A DNA stretch of 9,367 nt from DAIRUQ01 sp036803245 (GTDB taxonomy: Bacteria > Chloroflexota > Anaerolineae > UBA1429): positions 1 to 9,367 of the forward strand of contig DAIRUQ010000106.1 of NCBI GenBank assembly GCA_036803245.1, written 5' to 3'. Below, piece after piece: positions 1-6,116 of the stretch (its first letter is position 1; every line of letters begins with the position of its first letter). The notes beneath the pieces were generated by a model. The model did no database searches, had not been told where the DNA came from, and saw nothing but the letters and a program-made list of their open reading frames with translations. The translations under genes were made by a program, and so were the position numbers.

Positions 1-720
1 GCCTGGAGCCAGCTGTCCGTGAGCCAGGAGGGCGCGGGTCTGCGCCTTGGTGGCCGCGTGCTCAGCCACGCCGACCTGGTGGCGGCGGCCGCGCATCTGG
101 CGGCGCTCGGCGGCGTGAACTGGGTGGATGCGTCGGGCGTGACGGTGGCGCCCCCCGACCTGGCTGCGCGCGTGACCGGCGCCTTGGCCGCCGACCCATC
201 TCTCTCCCGTGTGGAGGTGACGCAGCGAGGTGATGGCGTGGTGATCCACGGCATCGTCACGACCGAGGACGAGCGTCGCGTGGCCGAGGTGGTCGCTGGC
301 GAGATCGACGGTGTGGCATGGGTGGATGCTCGCGGGCTGCAGGTGGAGCCGCTCAATGTGGCCAGCACTCTCGCGGCGGTCCTTTCGGGCGACCGGCGCA
401 CCGCCGATCTGGATGTAAGGGTTGAGGATACCGCGGATGGGGTGTTCGTGGAGGGCGCTCTGGCGGATGTGGCCGCGCAACAGGCTGTGCTGGCGGTGCT
501 GCGTGAGGCCACGGGGCAGGTGATCGTTCCGGTGCACCTGACGTTGGCCCCGCCAGAACGGACGTACACGGTGCAGCCCGGCGATAGCCTCTGGGGCATC
601 GCGTCGCGGCTGCTGAACGGCGAGCGCGCCTGGCCACTGCTCTACGACCTCAACCGCGATGTGATCACTCGTCCGGAGCTCATCCACCCGGGTGACGTTC
701 TGCGCCTGCCACCAGACTGA
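1..720 (+). CDS. BON-repeat and LysM domain protein, 5' truncated by the window edge
   Basis: The frame is open to the left edge and ends in TGA, giving 239 visible residues. A GTG at 19 could pass as a start, but the residues before it (SQLS, then V) align with the beta strand that opens the next repeat (SRVEV), so the gene almost certainly begins outside the window. Three BON-like units are visible at roughly residues 3-50, 53-118 and 121-183. Two of them end in matching motifs, NWVDASGVTV and AWVDARGLQV. A LysM domain fills residues 188-236 (YTVQPGDSLWGIASRLL, then WPLLYDLNR and HPGDVLRLP). BON domains are thought to bind membranes or small ligands, and LysM binds N-acetylglucosamine polymers such as peptidoglycan. 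The BON-then-LysM order is that of E. coli Kbp/YgaU (a cytoplasmic K+-binding protein of about 150 residues), but this protein is longer and has more BON units. A potassium role would be a guess. The domain call is firm; the function is not. Confidence 0.85.
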   Translation, partial: AWSQLSVSQEGAGLRLGGRVLSHADLVAAAAHLAALGGVNWVDASGVTVAPPDLAARVTGALAADPSLSRVEVTQRGDGVVIHGIVTTEDERRVAEVVAGEIDGVAWVDARGLQVEPLNVASTLAAVLSGDRRTADLDVRVEDTADGVFVEGALADVAAQQAVLAVLREATGQVIVPVHLTLAPPERTYTVQPGDSLWGIASRLLNGERAWPLLYDLNRDVITRPELIHPGDVLRLPPD

Positions 721-775
721 TCGAGGCGGGCCAGCAAACGAGCTGGAACGCTCCCCTCGTGGACGAGGCGTAAGA

Positions 776-815
776 GACGGCGGATGCGCGTCGCTCGTGA
801 CGCGTATCCGCCGTC
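776..815. terminator. Long hairpin between convergent genes, probable bidirectional terminator
   Basis: Arms 776-792 and 799-815 pair over 17 positions, with one G-T wobble and a 6-base loop. The hairpin lies between the plus-strand BON/LysM gene (stop at 720) and the minus-strand VIT-VWA gene (stop at 861). There is no long T-run on either side. The minus strand leaves the stem as TCTTAC and the plus strand as CATCAG, so termination is inferred from position and stem strength. Two smaller inverted repeats precede it, CCAGC/GCTGG at 731-746 and CCTCGT/ACGAGG just after. Confidence 0.6.
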
Positions 816-860
816 CATCAGTCACAGGGGTTGGCCCCGTAGCCTCATCGGCGAGGCCAT

Positions 861-3512
861 TCAGCTCGTTTGAGCTCCAACCCCACGGCTGAACCGCTCC
901 AGGGCCTCGATGGCTTCGGGGATGCCCACGTGCTCAAGCTGCGCCAGATCGCCTCGCTGGCAGGCGGCCGCGGCGCGCTGGAGGGCGTTCAGGGCTGTTC
1001 GCAGGTCGCGTTCGGCCCGGAAGAGGCGTGCCCGACCGATGCCGCCGCCGCGTTGCCTGAGCTGGGCAATGAGGTCACCCGCTTGCTGGAGGTCGGCCGT
1101 TATCTGCGCCCTGATCGCATCCCGCGCTCTTTCCAGGACGCTGAAAGCACGCTCGTGCTCTCGCGACGCCATTTCCAGCGCGCGCAAGGATTCCCCCAGC
1201 GAGGGGGGCGCGCTGCTCAGGGTGCGCTCCATCCGCTCATAGAGATGCTGCAACTTTGAGACCATCCGTTCTAGGCGCTCGCGCTCCTGCAGTTGGCCCA
1301 GCAGCGACCCGTACTCGCTCAGCAGTTGGGCGGCAGCCAAGGCCGACCGCAGCAACCCCATAGCCAATGCCAGGGACGTGTATGGCTCGGCGTCCGACAC
1401 TCTGCCGTTGAGCAGCACACGTTCGTCTGCGGTCGGTTCGGACGGGCGGAGCGAATGCACCGCGGGCTCTAGGTCGGACGGTGCGGCCAATCTGGAGATC
1501 GCGCACAGTCCGGGTTGAGCCTCCGCCTCCCCGACCGACCAACCCGCGGGCAGGGCGTTCGCAACCAGCGTCGTCTCTTCGACCAGACGCCCGCGCTCTT
1601 TGCGCACGGCCACAAAGCCGGTGGCGGAGCAAAGCAGCCCATAGGCCAGCGCCTCACGGACGAGCAGCGCTCTCAAGGACTCGTGGGTTGTCCGCGCGGC
1701 GTTCTCGGGATAAAGCGACGACCGTCCGCCGCCCTCTGGAGCCAAGTCGGCCAGGCCATAGCCCAGCTGCGAGAGCTCCTCGGCGAGCTCCTCCTCCGAG
1801 AGGTGTGCGGTCAGCAGGCGCTCCAGCCCCTGCACGCGAGACGCGCCGAACAAGGCCTTGAGCGCGTCCACGGGAAGGCTGGCATTCTCAGTGGCGCCGC
1901 TGCGGATCTCGTCCAGGGGCCTGCCCGTCAGCCTCAGTTCCAAGTCGGAGGGGTCGGCTCCGGCCACGCGTCCGACCACCCAGAGAGAGCGCCCCATCGT
2001 GAGGTCGCCCAGATCCAGGGCGCTCCAGCCCGCAGCAACCGGCTCGACCGTGCCCTCCGCCACCTCGAACATGTCGCGGTTGATGGCGAGCTTCAGGTCG
2101 ATGGCGACGGGCCGCGACCAGCCATCCAGGATCGCTTGCAGCGCCGCCGCCATGTCGCCGGCGGTGGGGTCGCTGGTGAGAAAGCGAGCGATGCCGCCGC
2201 CTCTCAAGGCCATCTGTCGCGTGAGGTACGCGTTGGGGGCCGAGTCGATGCACAAGACGCTGACGCGGCGGCGGTCGTTGCGCTGGGCCTCTGCCTCCAT
2301 CAGGTGGAGAATGCGGGCCTCGTCGGTCACCTGCGCGTCGGTGATGATCACGATTTGCCGGCTGAGGTCGCCCGGCGTGCGGGCCTGGCTCAGCGCCTGT
2401 TCCAGCGCGACGCCGAGGTTGGTGCCACCGCCATCGGGTGCCGCCTTGAGAAAGCGTTCTGCGCTCTCTAGCGCGGCACGATTAGCCGGCAAGGGGGCGT
2501 TCGCCAGCCAGCGTGTCGACGTATGAAACACGCCGATGCTAAAGCGGTCCCGCGGGGATAGATCCTTGAGGAACCCCAGCGCTGCCCGATCGGCCGCCTC
2601 CCACTTGGCGCCGCCCATCGATCCCGAGTGATCCACCAGGATGGTGGCCTCGCGGGCTGGCGCCGACTCTTGTGGGCGGGCGGGAGGTGCCACCAACGCC
2701 GCTAGGTAGGTGTGCCCACCATCGCGGTCGGCGGCGGTCAGCGCCCACAACGTAGGGCGGTCTGGCCGCTGCACCGGGTGCCAACGGAGCACACAGTCGC
2801 GATCCGGCAAGAGCTCCCCGTCAGCTAGGCGCACCCGCCGATGACCGTCCTCGTCGTCCTCTCGCAGAGGGTGGGTCGGGCTGGTGATACGTCCGGCCGC
2901 GCCGGTGTTTAGGTCCAGCGCAAAGCGGTGGCCTGGATCACGAAACACCGCCAAGGGCTGGGCTTGGTTTCCGTCGCCCTCCCACTCGTCAGTGCGGCTG
3001 AAGCGGGGCGCGGTGGTCAAGGGGATCCGAAGTGACCAGCCGATGCCGTCTGGATCGGCCAACTGCACATAGGTGGTCTCTACCACAATGTCCTGGTCGG
3101 GCTGCAGGCCCGCGATCCGCAGCGTGAACACGTCCGGCGCGCCCTGGGTGGTCAGCGTCGCCTGACGCCCTTCTCGCTTGGCCCGCTCATAGGTCTCCTC
3201 CGCCTGGCCGCGCTCCATGAGCTCGGCGGCGATCTCGACCTCGCCAAAGGTCACCACGACGCTGCGGACGGCGGCGTTGCCTGGCAGAGGGAAGCGGTAG
3301 ATGGCCTCCAGCACGGCATCGCATTGGGCCTGGGTGTAGCCATAGGTATGGGTGACGGTGATCTCGGCCAGCGGCCCGTCCCAACGGCCGTTCACGGTGG
3401 TACGGCGCAGGGGGACGACCGCCAGGCCGCGGGCCCCCTCCGTCTGGGGCACTGTCTCGAGCACGGCTACGCCGGCCGGCGCGGCATTGGCGAACGCTGT
3501 GGGGTTGAGCAT
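861..3512 (-). CDS. VIT domain and von Willebrand factor A domain protein with C-terminal helical region
   Basis: The protein has 883 residues, starting at an ATG with AAAAGGAG at 3520-3527, seven bases upstream. The VIT (inter-alpha-trypsin-inhibitor) domain spans about residues 28-155, with the typical IYRFPLPGNAAV strand and the A-E-L-M-E-R...Y-E-R-A segment. A VWA domain spans about 287-465 with a complete MIDAS metal site: D294-x-S296-x-S298, T364 (GGTNLG) and D392 (ITDAQ). Residues 465-640 resemble the beta-rich and helical region that follows VWA in this family, including ALAYGLLCSATGFVAV. Residues 715-875 are rich in Leu, Arg, Glu and Ala and probably form long helices or a coiled coil. 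There is no signal peptide or membrane segment, so the protein is likely cytosolic. VIT-VWA proteins are thought to act as metal-dependent protein-binding scaffolds; the partner is unknown. It is translationally coupled to the upstream XRE gene. Confidence 0.9.
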   Translation of the reverse strand: MLNPTAFANAAPAGVAVLETVPQTEGARGLAVVPLRRTTVNGRWDGPLAEITVTHTYGYTQAQCDAVLEAIYRFPLPGNAAVRSVVVTFGEVEIAAELMERGQAEETYERAKREGRQATLTTQGAPDVFTLRIAGLQPDQDIVVETTYVQLADPDGIGWSLRIPLTTAPRFSRTDEWEGDGNQAQPLAVFRDPGHRFALDLNTGAAGRITSPTHPLREDDEDGHRRVRLADGELLPDRDCVLRWHPVQRPDRPTLWALTAADRDGGHTYLAALVAPPARPQESAPAREATILVDHSGSMGGAKWEAADRAALGFLKDLSPRDRFSIGVFHTSTRWLANAPLPANRAALESAERFLKAAPDGGGTNLGVALEQALSQARTPGDLSRQIVIITDAQVTDEARILHLMEAEAQRNDRRRVSVLCIDSAPNAYLTRQMALRGGGIARFLTSDPTAGDMAAALQAILDGWSRPVAIDLKLAINRDMFEVAEGTVEPVAAGWSALDLGDLTMGRSLWVVGRVAGADPSDLELRLTGRPLDEIRSGATENASLPVDALKALFGASRVQGLERLLTAHLSEEELAEELSQLGYGLADLAPEGGGRSSLYPENAARTTHESLRALLVREALAYGLLCSATGFVAVRKERGRLVEETTLVANALPAGWSVGEAEAQPGLCAISRLAAPSDLEPAVHSLRPSEPTADERVLLNGRVSDAEPYTSLALAMGLLRSALAAAQLLSEYGSLLGQLQERERLERMVSKLQHLYERMERTLSSAPPSLGESLRALEMASREHERAFSVLERARDAIRAQITADLQQAGDLIAQLRQRGGGIGRARLFRAERDLRTALNALQRAAAACQRGDLAQLEHVGIPEAIEALERFSRGVGAQTS

Positions 3513-4048
3513 CAGGCATCTCCTTTTACTGGCGGAAGAGTACGGCGGCTGTGCACGTACGCGAGGACCTGGAGCAGTAGCGCTTGATCATCCTCCTCCA
3601 ACGACTCCCAACCTTCCAAGAGCGGGCGGGCGTGGGGCCATAGCCTGGGGTCGCGTAGCACCACGGTGACCGGGCCCTCCGGCGCTTCGGGGAGGACGGC
3701 TTGTTGCCGAGGCGGGGCCTGGTCGAGGGGCTTCTCGACGGGCGGGGCGGGCGCAGCGCTGGCGATGGGATCGAGGTAGCCCCCCGCAGCCATCAGCTCG
3801 GCATAGGCGTCGCGCTCTACGGCGGGCCGGCGACCGGCGGCGCCCTCGGCCTGCGCCAACCCGTGCGCCAGCTTTTGCATGACCGCAGCGGAGGGCACCA
3901 CCGTGCGCCCCTCGGCGTCGCGGCCATCCTCGATGGTGCGCACATACGTGGCACTCACATCGGACAGATCGGCTAGCCGCTGCTTCGAGAGCCGCATTTG
4001 CTGGCGCCAGCGTGCTAGGACCGCCGCCGTACGAGGTAGCTCCTGCAT
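3512..4048 (-). CDS. XRE-family helix-turn-helix protein, first gene of the VIT-VWA operon
   Basis: With the ATG at 4048 the protein has 178 residues. A Cro/C1-type HTH lies at about residues 10-68: the helices LARWRQQMRLSKQRLADLS and VSATYVRTIEDG fit the scaffold and recognition helices, followed by AVMQKLAHGL. A Pro/Ala-rich linker (about 95-125) leads to an acidic helical C-terminus (WESLEEDDQALLLQVLAYVHSRR) that may be a ligand or partner-binding part. The frame is open upstream to a GTG at 4111, but that codon and the ATG at 4102 lie in the -10 region of a strong promoter and so are probably not in the mRNA. GTG at 4060 or 4057 is an alternative to 4048, where GGTGG precedes the ATG by five bases. 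The stop overlaps the VIT-VWA start by one base. It probably represses or activates its own operon through the repeats at 4086-4122. Confidence 0.85.
   Translation of the reverse strand: MQELPRTAAVLARWRQQMRLSKQRLADLSDVSATYVRTIEDGRDAEGRTVVPSAAVMQKLAHGLAQAEGAAGRRPAVERDAYAELMAAGGYLDPIASAAPAPPVEKPLDQAPPRQQAVLPEAPEGPVTVVLRDPRLWPHARPLLEGWESLEEDDQALLLQVLAYVHSRRTLPPVKGDA
3520..3527 (-). promoter_or_regulatory. Shine-Dalgarno of the VIT-VWA gene inside the end of the XRE gene
   Basis: Read on the minus strand this is AAAAGGAG, seven bases before the ATG at 3512. It lies within the last codons of the upstream XRE gene, and the stop and start overlap as TGATG. This supports both the chosen start and translational coupling of the two genes. 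Confidence 0.8.
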
Positions 4049-4085
4049 CTGATCCACCACCCGTCTCTCACTTGACCGGAGAACT

Positions 4086-4122
4086 CGCAGTATTCTGCGC
4101 ATAATATACACATTATTCTGCG
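4086..4122. promoter_or_regulatory. Probable operator: repeated CAGAATA-type site over the XRE promoter
   Basis: On the plus strand CAGTATTCTGCG (4088-4099) and CATTATTCTGCG (4111-4122) match at 11 of 12 positions and are spaced 23 bases apart, about two helical turns. The first copy lies inside CGCAG-4-CTGCG (4086-4099), a perfect five-base inverted repeat typical of a dimeric HTH site. One copy covers the expected transcription start and the other lies between -35 and -10, so a bound regulator would block RNA polymerase. The adjacent XRE protein is the obvious candidate. This is inferred from layout only. Confidence 0.55.
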
Positions 4123-4131
4123 GATTGTCAA
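4103..4131 (-). promoter_or_regulatory. Sigma-70-type promoter of the XRE/VIT-VWA operon
   Basis: Read on the minus strand, a perfect -35 TTGACA (4126-4131) is followed after 17 bases by TATATT (4103-4108), five of six matching the -10 consensus. Transcription would start near 4096, leaving a leader of roughly 35-50 bases. This AT-rich stretch stands out in a GC-rich window. It also argues against any start codon upstream of about 4096 for the XRE gene. Confidence 0.8.
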
Positions 4132-4284
4132 GGGTGTGGGTGCGGGTCTGGGAAATGCGCTCGGGCTAGACGTGATGATTGTAGCTCGGGGTGTGTGGGC
4201 AGGCGGTCACGATGGGGCCGAGGTGGCATGGGGTGAGGCGCGCATCGGACGAGAGCGTGTTCGATTCGGCGAGCTAGAGGGTGG

Positions 4285-4323
4285 GGGCGGCACTGCGAGT
4301 GCGGCGAGCACGGCGTGCCGCCC
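4285..4323 (-). terminator. Hairpin just after the DUF1801 gene, possible terminator
   Basis: GGGCGGCAC at 4285-4293 pairs perfectly with GTGCCGCCC at 4315-4323. A nested GTGC/GCAC stem (4299-4302 with 4308-4311) lies in the loop. It begins six bases past the minus-strand stop codon of the DUF1801 gene. There is no U-tract, so an intrinsic terminator is only possible. The rest of 4132-4284 shows no gene or clear signal. Confidence 0.4.
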
Positions 4324-4329
4324 GCTTGC

Positions 4330-4743
4330 CTAGTGGTGGTTGCCCGTCTGATAGCACCAGATGGCGATCTCGGCGATGAGCTCCAGCGGAAGCGGCTGGC
4401 TGTAGGGGAACTGGATCGCCCCTTTGCTGGTGTGGTAGGCGGCGAGACGCACGCCAAAGTGCTCGACCGCCTGGGGACCGGGGTAGAGGCCGATGTGGTT
4501 CTTGTAGGCCGCAAAGTGGATGATATTGTGCCCCTGCCAGTAGGTCGGCATCCGCCACGAGATCCGCTCCTCGGCGTCGGGGAGGGCCGCACGGAGCGCG
4601 TGCCGAACCTGGCACAGAAGCGGCTGAACGCCCTCGGGTTGGGCGGCGGTGTAGGCCTCGATCGGGTCCAGCGGCTCGCCGCATTCATGATCTTGGTTGG
4701 CTTGGGCGAACTCGCGTCCGCAGGTAGGACACTGCCACGTCAT
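4330..4743 (-). CDS. DUF1801 (YdhG-like) domain protein with N-terminal zinc-finger-like motif
   Basis: The protein has 137 residues from an ATG preceded by GGGGTG. Residues 5-21 carry C5-P-T-C8, then H19-x-C21, a compact C2HC metal-binding pattern. The rest matches the DUF1801 fold: a helical segment (about 40-58), ISWRMPTYWQGHNIIHFAAYK (split here as strand-turn-strand, 61-81), HIGLYPGP, and a closing SKGAIQFPY with a C-terminal helix. DUF1801 proteins adopt a frataxin-like fold; B. subtilis YdhG has been described as an iron chaperone, but most members are uncharacterised. Versions with a short N-terminal zinc finger occur in other bacteria. It is a single gene with its own upstream spacer, divergent from the small membrane protein gene. 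The family call is fairly firm; the cellular role is not known. Confidence 0.8.
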   Translation of the reverse strand: MTWQCPTCGREFAQANQDHECGEPLDPIEAYTAAQPEGVQPLLCQVRHALRAALPDAEERISWRMPTYWQGHNIIHFAAYKNHIGLYPGPQAVEHFGVRLAAYHTSKGAIQFPYSQPLPLELIAEIAIWCYQTGNHH

Positions 4744-4816
4744 GGTTCACACCCCTTCGCTGTCGCACCCATCTGCTGTCAGGACGATCGGAGGCTGACG
4801 CATATTCGCAAGCCAT

Positions 4817-4863
4817 CCAGCGCTGGCTGCCTGCTCCTAGGAGGAGCTTGTCCACTGTTGACA
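4817..4863. repeat. Cluster of three palindromes in the spacer upstream of the DUF1801 gene
   Basis: Within 47 bases lie CCAGCGCTGG (4817-4826, perfect), CTCCTAGGAG (4834-4843, perfect) and TGTCCACTGTTGACA (4849-4863, an odd-centred palindrome with one mismatched pair). They lie about 75-120 bases upstream of the minus-strand DUF1801 start and about 280 bases upstream of the small membrane protein start on the plus strand. They could be regulator sites, but no clear promoter is seen next to them. No gene is supported in 4744-5145. Confidence 0.35.
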
Positions 4864-5060
4864 TAATGCGATTGGGCGGGTCTTCTCCGGCTGTTGGGTA
4901 TCGGTGCGAGGCAGGCCGATCGTAAGCCGTTGGCCCGATGGACATCGCGCAGCCGGGTTACCGCGCATTGCCCGCGATCTAGGCATAGATCGGGCCAACC
5001 ATCATCAGGTGAGCCTCGCGCGTACCGAGTAGCGAGTTTGTTGGAAAACCGCTCTCGCGC

Positions 5061-5089
5061 TTGACAGATTCTTTACGGAGGATGATACT
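5061..5089 (+). promoter_or_regulatory. Sigma-70-type promoter of the small membrane protein gene
   Basis: A perfect -35 TTGACA (5061-5066) is followed after 17 bases by GATACT (5084-5089), four of six matching the -10 consensus. Transcription would begin near 5096, leaving a leader of about 50 bases to the ATG at 5146. The promoter may also serve the LysM gene at 5495 if the hairpin at 5345-5391 does not stop all transcripts. Confidence 0.65.
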
Positions 5090-5145
5090 CTTTCCTGAGG
5101 ATGCGCTATGTGGCGCGTTCCATATAGATGCTAGGAGGCATTCGA

Positions 5146-5322
5146 ATGAAGTTCAACGCTCCGACCTAGATCGCGTGGTACATCGGTCTTGCTCTCGCGG
5201 TCATCTCGCTGATCTCAGTCCTGTTTACCATCCCCTTTATCAACAACAACATCCTGTTCGCCTTGATCCCCTTGGCGGGGCTGGTGGTGATGCTGGTGGC
5301 CACTGCCCTAAAGAGAGTGTAG
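5146..5322 (+). pseudogene. Small two-helix membrane protein gene interrupted by an amber codon at position 8
   Basis: An ATG at 5146 follows a perfect AGGAGG (5133-5138) at seven bases and a good promoter. The frame reads MKFNAPT, then TAG (5167-5169), then 50 more residues without a stop, beginning IAWYIGLALAVISLISVLF, to a TAG at 5320. The post-stop part contains two hydrophobic helices (about residues 12-32 and 36-54) joined by PFINNN, ending in the positive tail LKRV. This has the look of small (about 58-residue) two-helix proteins of Chloroflexota that I recall beginning MKxNAPT and continuing with an uncharged residue; that is recollection, not a search. One C-to-T change of CAG (Gln) would create the stop. 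No ATG, GTG or TTG follows the amber codon soon enough to restart before the first helix. It may be a recent pseudogene, a sequencing error, or a case of readthrough. Confidence 0.7.
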
Positions 5323-5344
5323 GAGACACCACGGCTCCCGTGAG

Positions 5345-5391
5345 GGCAGGCGATTGGGTCAGGAGTTCGTCTCCTGGCGCAACCGCCTGCC
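5345..5391 (+). terminator. Long hairpin after the small membrane protein gene
   Basis: GGCAGGCG (5345-5352) pairs with CGCCTGCC (5384-5391), and an inner CAGGAG (5360-5365) pairs with CTCCTG (5371-5376) around the loop TTCGT. The bases between them mostly pair as well, giving about 21 paired positions with two mismatches. It starts 22 bases past the stop at 5322 and is followed by ACTCTTTGG, a weak U-tract. It may end or attenuate transcription before the LysM gene, or be a processed RNA structure. Nothing else is supported in 5392-5484. Confidence 0.5.
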
Positions 5392-5494
5392 ACTCTTTGG
5401 GCCGCGCCGGACCGATCAGCGACCGCGCTGGATGCCGAGGGGTATCCAGGTTCTAATCTGTCTAGAGTGAGTGAGAAGCTCGAAAAGGAGAGGT

Positions 5495-6046
5495 ATGACC
5501 AAGAGAGAAGGGCTGATCAGCAGTCTGTTTGGCCGCAAGAAGCGTCAGGAGGAAGAGGCGGAAGCTCAGGCCAAAAAGGCGCGCCTAGAGGCCGCCAAGA
5601 AGGAAGCTGAGGCCAAGGCGGCTGCAGCCAGGCAGCGGGCTGAGGCGGCTGCGGCCAAGAGAGAGGCCGACGCCAAGGCGGCTGCCGAGGCTGAGGCGAA
5701 AGCTGCTGCCGAAGCCAAGGCCAGGGAGGAAGCCGCAGCGAGAGCGGAGGCTGCCAGGGCCGAGGTCCGCGCCAGGCAAGAGGCGGCGGCCAGAGCCGAG
5801 AAGCGCAAGGCCGAGATGGAGGCCGCGGCCGCTGCGGCCAGGGAACGGCGTGAGGAGGCCGAGCGCGAAGCCGAGGCCGAGGCCCGTAAGTATACTGTCA
5901 AGGCTGGAGACTCGCTCAGCGCGATCGCGCGCGACCAGCTGGGGGACATGAAGCGCTGGCCCGAGATCTATGAGCTGAACAAGGCCGTCATCGGTAACAA
6001 CCCCGACCTGATCCAGATCGGGATGGAGCTGGTGCTGCCAGAGTAG
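5495..6046 (+). CDS. Coiled-coil (Ala/Glu/Lys-rich) protein with C-terminal LysM domain
   Basis: The ATG at 5495 follows AAGGAG (5485-5490); an in-frame GTG at 5471 would precede that Shine-Dalgarno and is not favoured. The product has 183 residues. After a short basic start (LISSLFGRKKRQ), residues 18-131 are almost entirely Ala, Glu, Lys and Arg, a TolA-like long single helix or coiled coil. A LysM domain covers about 132-181 (YTVKAGDSLSAIARDQLGD, then RWPEIYELNK and LIQIGMELVLP), very like the LysM at 1-720. LysM domains bind N-acetylglucosamine polymers, but no signal peptide or transmembrane helix is present, so it may be a cytoplasmic protein as Kbp/YgaU is. The repetitive Ala/Glu codons produce long meaningless reading frames on the opposite strand. 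It lies 172 bases downstream of the broken membrane protein gene and ends at two hairpins. Confidence 0.85.
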   Translation: MTKREGLISSLFGRKKRQEEEAEAQAKKARLEAAKKEAEAKAAAARQRAEAAAAKREADAKAAAEAEAKAAAEAKAREEAAARAEAARAEVRARQEAAARAEKRKAEMEAAAAAARERREEAEREAEAEARKYTVKAGDSLSAIARDQLGDMKRWPEIYELNKAVIGNNPDLIQIGMELVLPE

Positions 6047-6068
6047 GCCAGTCAACTGGCGATCTGGT

Positions 6069-6108
6069 GACCAGGGGCGCCCCCGACGGGGTGCCCCTGG
6101 TCGTTTGG
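6069..6108 (+). terminator. Intrinsic-type terminator of the coiled-coil LysM gene
   Basis: GACCAGGGGC (6069-6078) pairs with GCCCCTGGTC (6093-6102). Inner G-T and C-G pairs continue the stem to a four-base CGAC loop, giving about 15 paired positions. GTTT follows the stem. It starts 22 bases past the stop codon at 6046. Confidence 0.75.
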
Positions 6109-6116
6109 GCGAGATG

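Noticed and set aside
1515..2471. 318-codon open frame on the plus strand opposite the VIT-VWA gene
   Set aside because: It lies wholly antisense to a protein with recognisable domains, has no Shine-Dalgarno, and its product shows no domain character. It is a by-product of high GC content.
4128..4688. 186-codon minus-strand frame overlapping the DUF1801 gene
   Set aside because: Pro/Arg/Ser-rich shadow of the real gene, with no domain features.
4858..4863. TTGACA on the plus strand as a second promoter
   Set aside because: No -10-like hexamer lies 16-18 bases downstream; the following sequence is GC-rich.
4685..4945. 86-codon minus-strand frame upstream of the DUF1801 gene
   Set aside because: It overlaps the DUF1801 start in another frame, lacks a ribosome binding site and has the composition of noncoding sequence.
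5167..5169. Recoding of TAG as an amino acid in this organism
   Set aside because: The DUF1801, coiled-coil LysM, membrane protein, sulfatase and solute-binding protein genes all end in TAG at sensible family ends, so TAG is a working stop.
5061..5456. 131-codon plus-strand frame over the small membrane protein region
   Set aside because: Its TTG start is the -35 box of the promoter, it has no Shine-Dalgarno, and it runs in a different frame from the hydrophobic protein that has one.
5585..6055. Long Leu/Gly- and Ala/Ser-rich minus-strand frames opposite the coiled-coil LysM gene
   Set aside because: They are the mirror image of repetitive Ala/Glu/Lys codons, with no start signals and no domain pattern.
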